DNA of 64,000 nucleotides from the NCBI RefSeq assembly GCF_001664485.1, contig NZ_CP013635.1:186001-250000 (forward strand). Direction: 5' to 3'. The translations under genes were made by a program, and so were the position numbers. The notes beneath the pieces are model-generated. The model was not told the DNA's origin and ran no database searches. It was given only the letters and a program-made list of their open reading frames with translations. Numbering within the stretch: the stretch's first letter is position 1; every line of letters starts with the position of its first letter. This DNA comes from Rhizobium sp. N324 (GTDB lineage Bacteria; Pseudomonadota; Alphaproteobacteria; Rhizobiales; Rhizobiaceae). Shown piece after piece: positions 34,689-45,526 of the stretch.

Positions 34689-35726
34689 CTAAAGATCGGT
34701 CAGTGCGCCCGCCGTCTTCACGGCGTGATCAAGGACGAATTGCAGCTTGGCCGCGTGGCCGAAACCCGGCTCGTCCGGCTGCCCCTTTTGCACGGCGTTT
34801 GCAAATCGCTGGAAGTTCGTGAGGACCGGACCGACCTCGATCGCACGCCAGGTCGCCTTGTCGGCATCGGCGCCTACACAGACCCTAAGGGTGGAGCCTT
34901 CAGGCGTGTGCACGACCTCCAGGGCGCCCTTGTCTCCATGCAGGCGCAGGCGCAATTCGTTCAGATGGCCGGTCGCCCAGCGCGTCGCGTGGATGACGCC
35001 GGCTGCACCGTTTTCAAGCTCGGCCATCATCAGGAAGCTGTCGTTTGCGTCGAGATCATACTCGCCGATCCGGTTCCCGGGACTTTTGTCGAACACCTTG
35101 AGATGCGATGCGGCCGATTTGACATCGCTTCCGGCGGCAAAAACCGCGAAGTCGAGAATGTGGATACCGACATCGCCCAGCACGCCGTTCGAGCCGTGCT
35201 TCGTCGACAGCCGCCAGAGCCATTGCGATTCCTTGGTCCAGTCGCCCCAGGCCTTCGAGACCAGCCAGCTCTGCAGATAGGAGGCTTCGAAATGGCGGAT
35301 GGCGCCGAGACGCCCGTCCAGCACCATTTTGCGCGCTGCCTGCAGCGGCGCCACATTGCGATAGGTCAGGTTCACCATCGTGACCTTGCCGGACGCGGCG
35401 GCGGCATCGGCCATCTCTTTGGCTTCGCGATAGTTGACCGCCAGCGGCTTCTCGCAGAGCACATGCTTGCCGGCGCCAAGCAACTTCATCGTCGTGGAAT
35501 AATGCGCGCGATCTGGCGTGACATTGGTGACGGCGTCAAACTCTCCCCAGGCAAGGGCGTCATCGAGCGACGTGAACGTCAGCGGGATAGCATGCCTGAG
35601 CGCGAAGGCCCGCAGCCGGACCTCGTCCGTGTCGACGGCGGCAACAAGTTTGACGCCGGCGATTTCCGAAAAATGCATGGCATGGGTATTTGCCCATCCT
35701 CCGGTACCGAGAATGATCAAGCGCAT
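34689..35726 (-). CDS. thuB: ThuB, Gfo/Idh/MocA family dehydrogenase of trehalose utilization
   Basis: 345 residues from the ATG at 35726 with GAGG eight bases upstream. N-terminal NAD(P) site ILGTGGWANTHAM, the family EKP motif in LCEKPLAVNYREAK, and an active-site DVGIHILDF segment. In S. meliloti ThuB oxidises trehalose and related disaccharides at C3 to 3-keto sugars. It is last in a thuEFGKAB-ordered operon, separated from thuA by about 100 bases with a GC-rich inverted repeat. Confidence 0.88.
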   Translation of the reverse strand: MRLIILGTGGWANTHAMHFSEIAGVKLVAAVDTDEVRLRAFALRHAIPLTFTSLDDALAWGEFDAVTNVTPDRAHYSTTMKLLGAGKHVLCEKPLAVNYREAKEMADAAAASGKVTMVNLTYRNVAPLQAARKMVLDGRLGAIRHFEASYLQSWLVSKAWGDWTKESQWLWRLSTKHGSNGVLGDVGIHILDFAVFAAGSDVKSAASHLKVFDKSPGNRIGEYDLDANDSFLMMAELENGAAGVIHATRWATGHLNELRLRLHGDKGALEVVHTPEGSTLRVCVGADADKATWRAIEVGPVLTNFQRFANAVQKGQPDEPGFGHAAKLQFVLDHAVKTAGALTDL

Positions 35727-35758
35727 TCTTTTATCCTCATGGTTATCAATCAAAGCGT

Positions 35759-35809
35759 GAGCGGCCGCGAGATCATCGCGGCGTCTTGCGCGGCCGAGCG
35801 AGGCCGCTC
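35759..35809. other. GC-rich inverted repeat between thuA and thuB
   Basis: GAGCGGCC (35759-35766) and GGCCGCTC (35802-35809) can pair around a 35-base loop. It may tune relative expression of thuB in the operon mRNA. No T-run, so not a standard terminator. Confidence 0.3.
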
Positions 35810-35830
35810 GCGCCCACGGCGTCTCATCTC

Positions 35831-36616
35831 TTAGCGGTAACCGGCTTCGCCGGCCTGATGCAGTCTCGGGCCGCGTTCGACGATCGGCTCCAGTGCCTTT
35901 TCTACCGGCACATTTGGAGCGTCGACAATGCTGGTCAACGCGCCTTGAGGGTTATAGGCCCACTTGACGCCGTTGATCAGCACCTTCTGGACGGTGGCGT
36001 CGTGATAGGTCGGATAGGTCTCGTGGCCGGGGCGGAAATAGAAGATGTTGCCGGCGCCGCGGCGCCACGTCAGGCCCGAGCGGAACACTTCCCCGCCCTG
36101 GAACCAGGAGATGAACACCGTTTCAAGCGGCTCCGGCACCGAGAACTGCTCGCCATACATTTCCTCGTTCTCGAGTTCGAAATGCTCGCCGATGCCGGCG
36201 GCGATCGGGTGCCGCTGGTTGATCGTCCACAACCGCTCGCGCTCGCCGGCCTCCCGCCATTTCAACGCGCAGGGCGTGCCCATCAGCCGCTTGAAGATCT
36301 TGGAGAAATGGCCGGAATGCAGGACGAGCAGGCCCATGCCCTCCCAGACGCGCTTGGCAACGCGCTCGACGACGACGTCGGAGACCGCGCCGTGATCCTT
36401 GTGGCCCCACCAGGTCAGCACGTCGGTCTCGGCAATGCGGGCCTCGCTCAGCCCATGCTCCGGCTCCTGCAGCGTCGCCGTCGTCGCCGAGATCGCGGGA
36501 TCGCTATTCAGCGCATTGGCGATCGTCGTATGCATGCCCTCGGGATAGATACCGCGGACGATTGCGTCGGTATTCTCATGAATGTTTTCACCCCACACGA
36601 TGGTGCGAATGGTCAT
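35831..36616 (-). CDS. thuA: ThuA, trehalose utilization protein
   Basis: 261 residues, ThuA-like fold of the class I glutamine amidotransferase superfamily. Diagnostic segments: VWGENIHE at the start, TWWGHKDHGAVSDVVVERV, LVLHSGHFSKIF and FRPGHETYPTYH. It is required for 3-keto-trehalose handling together with ThuB in S. meliloti. It follows thuK by 62 bases. Confidence 0.93.
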   Translation of the reverse strand: MTIRTIVWGENIHENTDAIVRGIYPEGMHTTIANALNSDPAISATTATLQEPEHGLSEARIAETDVLTWWGHKDHGAVSDVVVERVAKRVWEGMGLLVLHSGHFSKIFKRLMGTPCALKWREAGERERLWTINQRHPIAAGIGEHFELENEEMYGEQFSVPEPLETVFISWFQGGEVFRSGLTWRRGAGNIFYFRPGHETYPTYHDATVQKVLINGVKWAYNPQGALTSIVDAPNVPVEKALEPIVERGPRLHQAGEAGYR

Positions 36617-36678
36617 GTCATTCTCTCCTTGTCATAAAAACGGATCGAGCCTTGGGAGGAGCATCGATCCTGGTAAGA

Positions 36679-37704
<1,026 letters not shown>

Positions 37705-37716
37705 ATTCCTACTCCC

Positions 37717-38546
<830 letters not shown>

Positions 38547-38547
<1 letters not shown>

Positions 38548-39533
38548 CAGCCTTCCTCCCCGCCGAGCCTGACGCGGCCGAGCCAGATATAAAGGATGGT
38601 GACGGAGGCAATGATCAGGAAAAGCACCGTCGAGGCGGTGGCGCCGTAGGCGAACTTGTCGAAATCGAACAGGTTCTCGCGCGCCATGACCGACATGGTC
38701 TTCGTCTGCGCATTGTTGGGCGTCAGCACATAGATCAGATCGAAGATGCGCATCGCATCCAGCATCCGGAAGATCACGGCAACCATGATGGCCGGGCGGA
38801 TCAGCGGCAGCGTCAGACGCCAGAAGACCTTGACCGGATTGACGCCGTCGATCTTTGCAGCCTCATAGATATCGCCCGGAACCATCTGCAGTCCGGCAAG
38901 GATCAGAAGCGCCATGAAGGGCGTCGTCTTCCAGACGTCGACGATCAGGACGGCGATCATCGCCGTTTCCGGATTGGCGGTCCAGGCAATCTTCTGACTG
39001 ATCAGGCCGAAGCCGAGCAGGATGTCGTTCAGGATGCCGAATTGATCGTTGAGCATCCAGGCCCACATCTTGGCCGACACGATCGTCGGGATCGCCCAGG
39101 GAATGAGGATTGCGGCCCGAACGATCCCGCGCCCGACGAACCGGGCGTTCAGCACCAAAGCGACGATCAATCCTAGCACGGTCTCGATCACGACCGAAAG
39201 GACAGTGAACTTGACAGTGTTCCAGACGGCTTTCCACCAGACCGGATCGGCGAGCAGCCCGCGATAGACGGTCCTGCCGCTCTTCAGCGTCACCCACGAC
39301 AAATAGTTGTCAAAGCCGACGAACCGAGCATTGCCGAGATCGTTGAGCGACGCATTCGTAAAGCTGAAATAGATCGTTCTGAACAGCGGCCAGCCGGCGA
39401 CGATTGCCAGGATCAACAGCGTTGGTGCCAGAAACATCCAGGCGGATCGAACGCGTTCGGATCGCAGCTCCGTGGAGGTTCTGAGATGGGAAATCCTTGG
39501 TTCAGCTGCTTGCGAAACTACGATTTCAGTCAT
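38547..39533 (-). CDS. thuF: ThuF, trehalose/maltose-type ABC transporter permease
   Basis: 328 residues, MalF/UgpA type, with an N-terminal cytoplasmic tail then six membrane segments (first at APTLLILAIVAGWPLF). EAA loop IYEAAKIDGVNPVKVFWRL. Located 66 bases after thuE. Confidence 0.92.
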
Positions 39534-39599
39534 GAAACGCCTCTCCCCGTTCGCTCGTCCGAAACCGGGCCGGCGGCTTCACAGCCGCCGGCCGGAATC

Positions 39600-40865
39600 T
39601 TACCAGGCGTCGCCCTTGAGCGTCGTGAGGTCGGCTTCAAGAAGCTCGAGGTTCTCGGCAGCTGAGCCGCTGCCGGACAGCGTGTTGTGCACCGCGGTCC
39701 AGAACTTCGAAGACACTTCGTTGTACTTGACCTTAGCGGTCGCCGAAGGACGCGGCACCGCATCCTGGAAGATGGGTTTCCAGTTCGGCATGAAGGGCTG
39801 TGCGGCGGCAACATCCTTGTCGTCGTAGAGGTCGGTCAGTGTCGGCAAGTTGGACAGCTCGATGGCCCGCGCCTTTTGAACGTCCTTCGACGCCAGGAAT
39901 TTTACCAGCGCGATGGCTGCGTCCTGCTTTTCGGAATATTTCGAAACCGCCAGATTCCAGCCGCCGAGCGTTGAGGACGGCTTGTCGCCGGCTGCGGCAA
40001 CCGGCAGCGTCATGACATCAAACTTGCCCTTCACGGCGCTGTCGGCACCGTTGCCGAGGGAATAGGCATAGGGCCAATTGCGCATGAAGACGGCGTTGCC
40101 GGTCTGCCAGACGCCGCGCGATTCTTCTTCCTGATATGCGAGCACGCCAGGCGGTGAGATGGTGCCGATCCAGCCCTTGGCGCGTTCGAGCGCAGCCGCC
40201 GCCTTGTCGTTGTTGATCGAGATCGTCCCGTCCGGCTCGACGATCTGGCCGCCGCCCGAAGACTTCACCCACTCCAGCGCGTTGCAGGTCAGGCCCTCAT
40301 AGGAGTTGCCCTGGAACACGTAGCCCCAGAGGTCCTTCTGTCCGGCCTGGCGTTCCTTATCCTGAACTTCCTTGGCGGTTGCGGCCATCTCGTCCCAGGT
40401 TTTCGGCGGCTGCTTGCCATATTTTTCGAGCAGGTCCTTCCGGTAAAACAACGCCGGAGCGTCGGTAAACAGCGGCAGCGCCACGAGCCGGCCATTGACG
40501 GTCTGCGAGGCGATGATCGACGGGAAGAACTGGCCGGCTACGTCCTTGGTGGCCTCCTTCAGATCGATGAACTGGTCGGCAAGCTGCGGCGCCCAGATGA
40601 CGTCGGTCTGATAAACGTCGATGTCCTTGTTTCCGGCGGCGAGCCACAGGCGATATTGGGAGAACTGCTCGCTGCTCGATGAGGGCATGGTGACGAGCTT
40701 GACCTGATTGCCGGTCTCCTTCTCGAAAATCGCCAGTTGCTTGTTGAGGAATTCGACGTTTTTGCCCGTGGTGTTGGCGGCAAATGAAATTTCAGCGGCA
40801 CGGATCGGACCGGCGACTGCGATGGCGACGCCGAGCGCCGACAAGCCTAATGCAAACTGTTTCAT
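39600..40865 (-). CDS. thuE: ThuE, trehalose/maltose-binding periplasmic protein
   Basis: 421 residues, family 1 extracellular binding protein. Signal peptide MKQFALGLSALGVAIAVAGP with a cut near IRA-AE. The mature part begins ISFAANTTGKNVEFLNKQLA and contains MRNWPYAYSLGNGADSAVKG, a segment common in sugar binders. GGAGG lies just before the ATG. First gene of the operon; a LacI-type operator lies 17 bases upstream. Confidence 0.92.
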   Translation of the reverse strand: MKQFALGLSALGVAIAVAGPIRAAEISFAANTTGKNVEFLNKQLAIFEKETGNQVKLVTMPSSSSEQFSQYRLWLAAGNKDIDVYQTDVIWAPQLADQFIDLKEATKDVAGQFFPSIIASQTVNGRLVALPLFTDAPALFYRKDLLEKYGKQPPKTWDEMAATAKEVQDKERQAGQKDLWGYVFQGNSYEGLTCNALEWVKSSGGGQIVEPDGTISINNDKAAAALERAKGWIGTISPPGVLAYQEEESRGVWQTGNAVFMRNWPYAYSLGNGADSAVKGKFDVMTLPVAAAGDKPSSTLGGWNLAVSKYSEKQDAAIALVKFLASKDVQKARAIELSNLPTLTDLYDDKDVAAAQPFMPNWKPIFQDAVPRPSATAKVKYNEVSSKFWTAVHNTLSGSGSAAENLELLEADLTTLKGDAW

Positions 40866-40881
40866 GATCTCCTCCCAGAAA

Positions 40882-40894
40882 TTGAAATCGATTT
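40882..40894. promoter_or_regulatory. ThuR operator candidate O1 (thuE-proximal)
   Basis: TTGAAATCGATTT, with the 10-bp palindrome AAATCGATTT and the central CG typical of LacI-family operators. It lies 17 bases before the thuE ATG, where a bound repressor would block transcription or translation start. Identical to the site at 41040. Confidence 0.6.
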
Positions 40895-41039
40895 GGCCGT
40901 CAGAACATTGCAGAAGGTACGGATGGCGTCAAGCCGCCAAATGAGCGCTTAAAAGTTGTGGTTATCGGGAATTTTGATGCCGTATACAGCTTATAAGAAA
41001 ATTTTAAGGCTCCGCAGCCTACGCTCCAGTCGGGTATAC

Positions 41040-41052
41040 TTGAAATCGATTT
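41040..41052. promoter_or_regulatory. ThuR operator candidate O2 (thuR-proximal)
   Basis: Second exact copy of TTGAAATCGATTT, followed by AAATT, 82 bases before the thuR ATG. The two sites start 158 bp apart, about 15 helical turns, suitable for repression by DNA looping and for autoregulation. Confidence 0.6.
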
Positions 41053-41134
41053 AAATTATCACCTGATTGGTTACGCGCCCGTTGCACATCGCGGACGCAT
41101 CGTCCATTGATTGCCTGGACAAAGAAGACATCCG

Positions 41135-42148
41135 ATGAAACTTCGTGAATTTGCAAAGCAGCTTGGGCTTTCTCCGACAACGGTCAGTCGTGCCCTCAGC
41201 GGCTACCCAGAGGTGAGTGAAGCCACGCGTGCCCGGGTTGCAAGCGAAGCAATGCGGCTTGGCTATCGCCCCGATATCAATGCCGTGCGGCTGAAGACCG
41301 GAAGAGCCGGAGCGATCGGCGTCATGATGGCGCGGTCGGGAGAAATCCATTTCGCTGAATTCATGTCGGGCATGGCGCAGCGCCTGGAAACCGCCGACAC
41401 GGATATTCTCATCACGCCGATCACCGCGCACAATGACGACGACGAGATGCAGGCCTACCGACGCCTGGTCGAAAGCCGTCGCGTGGATGCGGTGATCATT
41501 CATTCGCCTCGTCCCAAGGACCCGCGGATCGAGCTGCTAAGCGGCCTGGGCCTGCCGTTCCTGGTCCACGGCCGGTCGGAGACGGAGCACGTTCATGCCT
41601 GGCTCGATATCGATAATGAAAATGCGGTGCGCAGGTCCACCGAACACCTGCTCGACCTCGGGCACCGTCGCATCGCCATGATCAATGGCCTCAGGGGCAA
41701 AACCTATTCGATCCATCGCGAGCAGGGTTTTCGGATCGCCCATCAGGAGCGTGGGCTCAGCGCCGATCCCAATATGATGGTCTGCGATAAATTCTCCGAC
41801 GAGAGCGGTTTTCGTCATGCCCGCTCTTTCCTTGAGAGAGCGAATGCGCCAACTGCCATCGTTGCCGGCTCCACGATGACGGCGCTCGGCGTTTACCGCG
41901 CCGTCCGTTCGCTTGGAATGACGGTCGGGCGGGATGTTTCCGTCATCGCCCATGACGACGTCTTCCCTTATCTGACGGCCGAAAACATGGTGCCATCACT
42001 CTCGACAACGCGATCCTCGATGCGTGCTGCGGGCACACGTTGCGCCGAGCTAACGCTGCAGCTTATCGCGGGGCGCGCCGTGGACGAGGTCCACGAATTG
42101 TGGCCGGTCGAACTGATTTTAAGGGAAAGTACGGCGCCGCCGCCCTGA
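41135..42148 (+). CDS. thuR: ThuR, LacI family regulator of trehalose utilization
   Basis: 337 residues from the ATG at 41135 (MKLREFAKQLGLS). Helix-turn-helix AKQLGLSPTTVSRALSGYPE, hinge helix, then a periplasmic-binding-protein-like effector domain (IGVMMARSGEIHFAEFMSG). Divergent from thuE, with matched operator candidates in the gap. Family members release DNA when trehalose or a derivative binds. Confidence 0.92.
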   Translation: MKLREFAKQLGLSPTTVSRALSGYPEVSEATRARVASEAMRLGYRPDINAVRLKTGRAGAIGVMMARSGEIHFAEFMSGMAQRLETADTDILITPITAHNDDDEMQAYRRLVESRRVDAVIIHSPRPKDPRIELLSGLGLPFLVHGRSETEHVHAWLDIDNENAVRRSTEHLLDLGHRRIAMINGLRGKTYSIHREQGFRIAHQERGLSADPNMMVCDKFSDESGFRHARSFLERANAPTAIVAGSTMTALGVYRAVRSLGMTVGRDVSVIAHDDVFPYLTAENMVPSLSTTRSSMRAAGTRCAELTLQLIAGRAVDEVHELWPVELILRESTAPPP

Positions 42149-42185
42149 CAGTAAAATCTGTCGATGCAGGCGGGATCGGAATTAT

Positions 42186-43151
42186 CTAGAGATGATCGAT
42201 CGAAGCGTCCTTGCCCGCCAGGAACGCCAGAGCCGCCGCGCCGACAAGGCCCGAGTTCTGATCCAATGCCGCCAGCATCACCCTGACGTCCTTGAACGCC
42301 GGCATAGCCCATTGGCTGATATAGGCTTGAATGCCCGGTTGCAGCCGGTCGAACTCATGGGAGAGCCCTCCCCCCATGACGATGATATCGGGGCTGAAGA
42401 TATGGATCAGGCTGGTGAAGCCGCGCCCGAGAATTTCCGCCTCCTCGTCGACCAGTTGATTGGCGAGCCGATCGCCATTTCTGGCCGCCGCGAAAACGCT
42501 GCGGCTGTCGATAACACTGCCGTCGCTGCCTAACGTCGTCTCGCGGCTTTCCACCGCCCGCATTTGCGCGCGCCGCGCAAATGCGGGTCCGGATCCATAG
42601 GCTTCGAAACAGCCCCTGTTGCCGCAAGGGCAGAGGTCTCCGTTCGGCACGACCGACATGTGGCCGACATGGGCCGCCATGCCCTTGCGGCCGCGCACCA
42701 CGCGGCCGTCCGAGATAACGCCGCCGCCGATCCCGGTGCTCACCGTGACGTAGACGAGGTTATCAAACCCCTTGCCGATACCGAACTGCCATTCGCCGAT
42801 CGCGGCGGCAATGGCGTCGTTTTCAAGATCGACCGGAAACGCAAACCGCTTCTGCAGTTCCGCCTTCAGCGGAAAATCGACGAAGCCGGAAAGCGTCGGG
42901 ATATCTGTCGCAACACCGGTGACCGTATCGAGCGGGCCCGGGGCGGATACGCCGACGCCCACCACCGAAGCAGTCTTCGATGCTGCAAGCAGTCGATCGG
43001 CGAGGCCGCAAATCTGGGCGAGCACCCGGTCGGGGCCGGCCAGCGCAGCCGTTGGTTCGGCCAATCGCGTCAGGATCCTGCCTTGCTCGTCGACAAGGGC
43101 GGCGCGCACCTGCGTTCCGCCGAGGTCTATGCCAATGGCAACCTGTTGCAT
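42186..43151 (-). CDS. ROK family sugar kinase
   Basis: 321 residues from the ATG at 43151. ATP-binding GIDLGGTQVRAAL, the zinc site CPCGNRGCFEAYGS and catalytic-type LENDAIAAAIGEW. No DNA-binding domain, so it is a kinase and not an NagC-type repressor. Probably phosphorylates a hexose or hexosamine-like sugar. Last gene of the operon that starts with the ATPase at 47798, 14 bases after the epimerase gene. Confidence 0.88.
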   Translation of the reverse strand: MQQVAIGIDLGGTQVRAALVDEQGRILTRLAEPTAALAGPDRVLAQICGLADRLLAASKTASVVGVGVSAPGPLDTVTGVATDIPTLSGFVDFPLKAELQKRFAFPVDLENDAIAAAIGEWQFGIGKGFDNLVYVTVSTGIGGGVISDGRVVRGRKGMAAHVGHMSVVPNGDLCPCGNRGCFEAYGSGPAFARRAQMRAVESRETTLGSDGSVIDSRSVFAAARNGDRLANQLVDEEAEILGRGFTSLIHIFSPDIIVMGGGLSHEFDRLQPGIQAYISQWAMPAFKDVRVMLAALDQNSGLVGAAALAFLAGKDASIDHL

Positions 43152-43165
43152 GTGAAGACCACCGG

Positions 43166-43867
43166 TTAGAGTGCGCGCATCCATGCCATCCGCTCATCGA
43201 GCGACGGCGCATTGAAAGCCAGGGAACCGAGAACGACCGTTTCCGCACCGGACTGGCGCAGCAGCGGCACAGTGTGCTCGCGAATGCCGCCATCAGCCGC
43301 CAGCACGATCCGATCGGCCGCACCGCAACCAGCGATGATCTGCTTTGCCTGTTGAAGCCGGGCGCCGGCCTTCTGGTCGAGGCCCTGGCCTTTGACGCCG
43401 ATCGCCGTGCCGAGCAGCGTCACAAAACGCAGCCGGGAAGCGTATGTCTCGATGCGCTCGACGGGAGTATCGACCTTAAGGACCATGCCGGCTGCGACAC
43501 CGCGGCGATCGAGAAGATCGAGAGCCTGGTCGGCGACGCTTTCGTTTTCGACATGAAGACTGATCAGGTCGCTGCCGGCATCGGCGAACTGCTCGATCTG
43601 CGACAGGAGAATGCTGTCGGCGACCATCAGGTGAACATGGATCGGGCGCGTGGAGGCTTTGCGCACACCGGCGACAAGATCGGGGAAAAACAACATCGCC
43701 GGCGCAAAATGGCCATCGGCGACATCGATGTGGAGGATGTCGACGTGAGGATCGACACGTGCGAGATCATCGGCGAGACGCATGAGATCGGCCGACCAGA
43801 CGGAGAACTCGGCAATCAATCGATCCTTCGGCAGATCGGCGATCCAGGTCTTGGAGGGGGTAGGCAT
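43166..43867 (-). CDS. Ribulose-phosphate 3-epimerase family protein
   Basis: 233 residues, TIM barrel. Metal-site signature HIDVADGHFAPAMLF (family: H.D..DG.F.P), VHLMVAD, and the phosphate-binding end VVLGSLAFN. AADGGI supplies the second catalytic aspartate. A housekeeping Rpe usually lies elsewhere, so this copy likely acts on a ketose phosphate made by the surrounding pathway. Four bases after the hydrolase gene. Confidence 0.86.
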   Translation of the reverse strand: MPTPSKTWIADLPKDRLIAEFSVWSADLMRLADDLARVDPHVDILHIDVADGHFAPAMLFFPDLVAGVRKASTRPIHVHLMVADSILLSQIEQFADAGSDLISLHVENESVADQALDLLDRRGVAAGMVLKVDTPVERIETYASRLRFVTLLGTAIGVKGQGLDQKAGARLQQAKQIIAGCGAADRIVLAADGGIREHTVPLLRQSGAETVVLGSLAFNAPSLDERMAWMRAL

Positions 43868-43871
43868 TCTT

Positions 43872-44681
43872 TCAGAGCTCCTTCAGAAAATTGCCGACGG
43901 CAAGCCGAAAGTCGGCGACATATTGCGGACGGCTCTCCGTTTTCGGCGTGATCTGCACGAAACGCGCGCCGGCAATCCGCGCGGCAAGCGCACGCGCATG
44001 CCTGAGAGGATGGATGCTGTCGCGATCATGGCCGATGACGAGCGTCGGCAGAGCGAGATTGCCGATCTCCGCGTCGGTCACATCAGGGCCGTCGTTTGAG
44101 ATCCTGGTCAGCAGTTCGGCGGTCACATCGAGAGGCGCGCGGGAGAAAAACCCGGCAAGCGAGGCGAGATTGTCCGGCGCCTCGGCGGCGAGCCGCACGC
44201 CGACGGGCCCGGCAAGAAATGCCTGCTTTGCCTCATCCGGCGGCAGCGTTTTCAGCAGTCGCCCGACTTCGGCATTGGGTGCCATATTGTCCGGCGCCGA
44301 TGCCATCAGCCAGGCCGGCCTTGCCAGGATCAGAGCCTTGACGAGATCGGGCCGTTTGACGGCGAGACGCAAGGCGATCGCGGCCCCCATCGAAATACCG
44401 CCGATCACGACCGGCTTTGTAAGTTTATTCTCGATATAAGCGGCAATATCATCGCAGAAGAACGAAATCGACCATTGCTCGGGATTGTCGGCCCCCGAAC
44501 GCCCGTGGCCGCGGGCTTCGACCGTAACCCGGCGATATCCGCTTTCGCGCGGAAAGACTTCATCCGTCTGCGCCGCATCTCCGCACAGGCCGTGCTGGAA
44601 TATTGCCGGCGCGCCCTCGCCCGCCATATCGACGTTGAGAATGGTCCCGTCGCTGGTTTCGAACGGTTCAGCCTGTCTCAT
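43872..44681 (-). CDS. Alpha/beta hydrolase
   Basis: 269 residues. Oxyanion loop FQHGLCGDA, nucleophile elbow IGGISMGAA (Ser), acid HDRDSIHP and a late His region. Overlaps the isomerase gene by 4 bases. In a sugar operon it may cleave a lactone or an ester-linked sugar derivative; no specific substrate is visible. Confidence 0.82.
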   Translation of the reverse strand: MRQAEPFETSDGTILNVDMAGEGAPAIFQHGLCGDAAQTDEVFPRESGYRRVTVEARGHGRSGADNPEQWSISFFCDDIAAYIENKLTKPVVIGGISMGAAIALRLAVKRPDLVKALILARPAWLMASAPDNMAPNAEVGRLLKTLPPDEAKQAFLAGPVGVRLAAEAPDNLASLAGFFSRAPLDVTAELLTRISNDGPDVTDAEIGNLALPTLVIGHDRDSIHPLRHARALAARIAGARFVQITPKTESRPQYVADFRLAVGNFLKEL

Positions 44682-45526
44682 CGTCCTTTCCCCGCGCCTT
44701 CGCCGTCGAGGGTCTTTTTCAGAAAGGCCGCCACACCGGCCGCCTCCGAGGCTGACAGACCATGGGTGACGAGACTGCCGCCAAAGCCGATTGCCTTGAG
44801 ACGGCCGAGATAATGCACGTAGTCGAGAACGCCCTTGCCGGCGGTCGCGAAACTGCCGTCGGGATTGCGGTCTTTCGCATGCGCCATGACGATCCGATCG
44901 GCGAGAAGATCGACGGCTGAAGAGACGATGCGCCGCTGCTCATCCAGCGTCGCGACCTCGAAAAGATTGGCCGGATCGAGCACGATCTTGACGCGGGGGC
45001 TCTTCAGCGCTGCGATCAGCCGATGGGCTTTCTCCGCCGAGTTGACGACATTGGCAAGCTCCGGCTCGATGCCGAGATCCACATTATAGCGCTCGGCGAT
45101 CTCGATGGCCTCCCCCATGGCTTCAAGAAGATCGCGCCAGGCTGCCGGCGTATCGTTGTCGGCATGCGCTTTCCACTGGTCGATGGGGTCGCGTGTGCCG
45201 GTGCAGAGCGTGATCAGGGCGGTCGACATGCCGGCGCAGCGCGCGGCCAGCGTCGCCAGGTTGCGAAGGCCGGCCTGGCGCAGGGCGGGATCGGGATGGA
45301 TCATGTTGTAGGTGCCGGACACGGCGACGATCTCGACGCCGCTCATGCGTGCCGCCTCGGTGACCGCGCGCGCCTCAACCTCGGCAATCATCTCCGGCAT
45401 CGGCGGCAGGCCCGAGCAGGCCATATTGTATTGTGCTGCGGCAAACCCGGCCCGGGCGACGGAGTTGAGGACGGTCGAGGGGTCGATTCCCTCGAAGGTC
45501 TTTGCGAAAATGCCCAGTTTCATCAA
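44678..45526 (-). CDS. Sugar phosphate isomerase/epimerase (xylose isomerase-like TIM barrel)
   Basis: 282 residues. AP-endonuclease-2/IolE-like barrel with metal-binding Glu in DLGIEPELANVV, Asp/Asn in IVLDPANLFEV, and His in IVMAHAKDRN. Overlaps both neighbours by 4 bases. In oxidative sugar pathways such barrels isomerise or eliminate 3-keto sugars formed by Gfo/Idh dehydrogenases. Confidence 0.86.
   Translation of the reverse strand: MMKLGIFAKTFEGIDPSTVLNSVARAGFAAAQYNMACSGLPPMPEMIAEVEARAVTEAARMSGVEIVAVSGTYNMIHPDPALRQAGLRNLATLAARCAGMSTALITLCTGTRDPIDQWKAHADNDTPAAWRDLLEAMGEAIEIAERYNVDLGIEPELANVVNSAEKAHRLIAALKSPRVKIVLDPANLFEVATLDEQRRIVSSAVDLLADRIVMAHAKDRNPDGSFATAGKGVLDYVHYLGRLKAIGFGGSLVTHGLSASEAAGVAAFLKKTLDGEGAGKGR

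Noticed and set aside
42186..43151. ROK protein as a NagC/XylR-type repressor
   Set aside because: There is no N-terminal DNA-binding domain; the protein begins at the ATP-binding motif, so it is a kinase.
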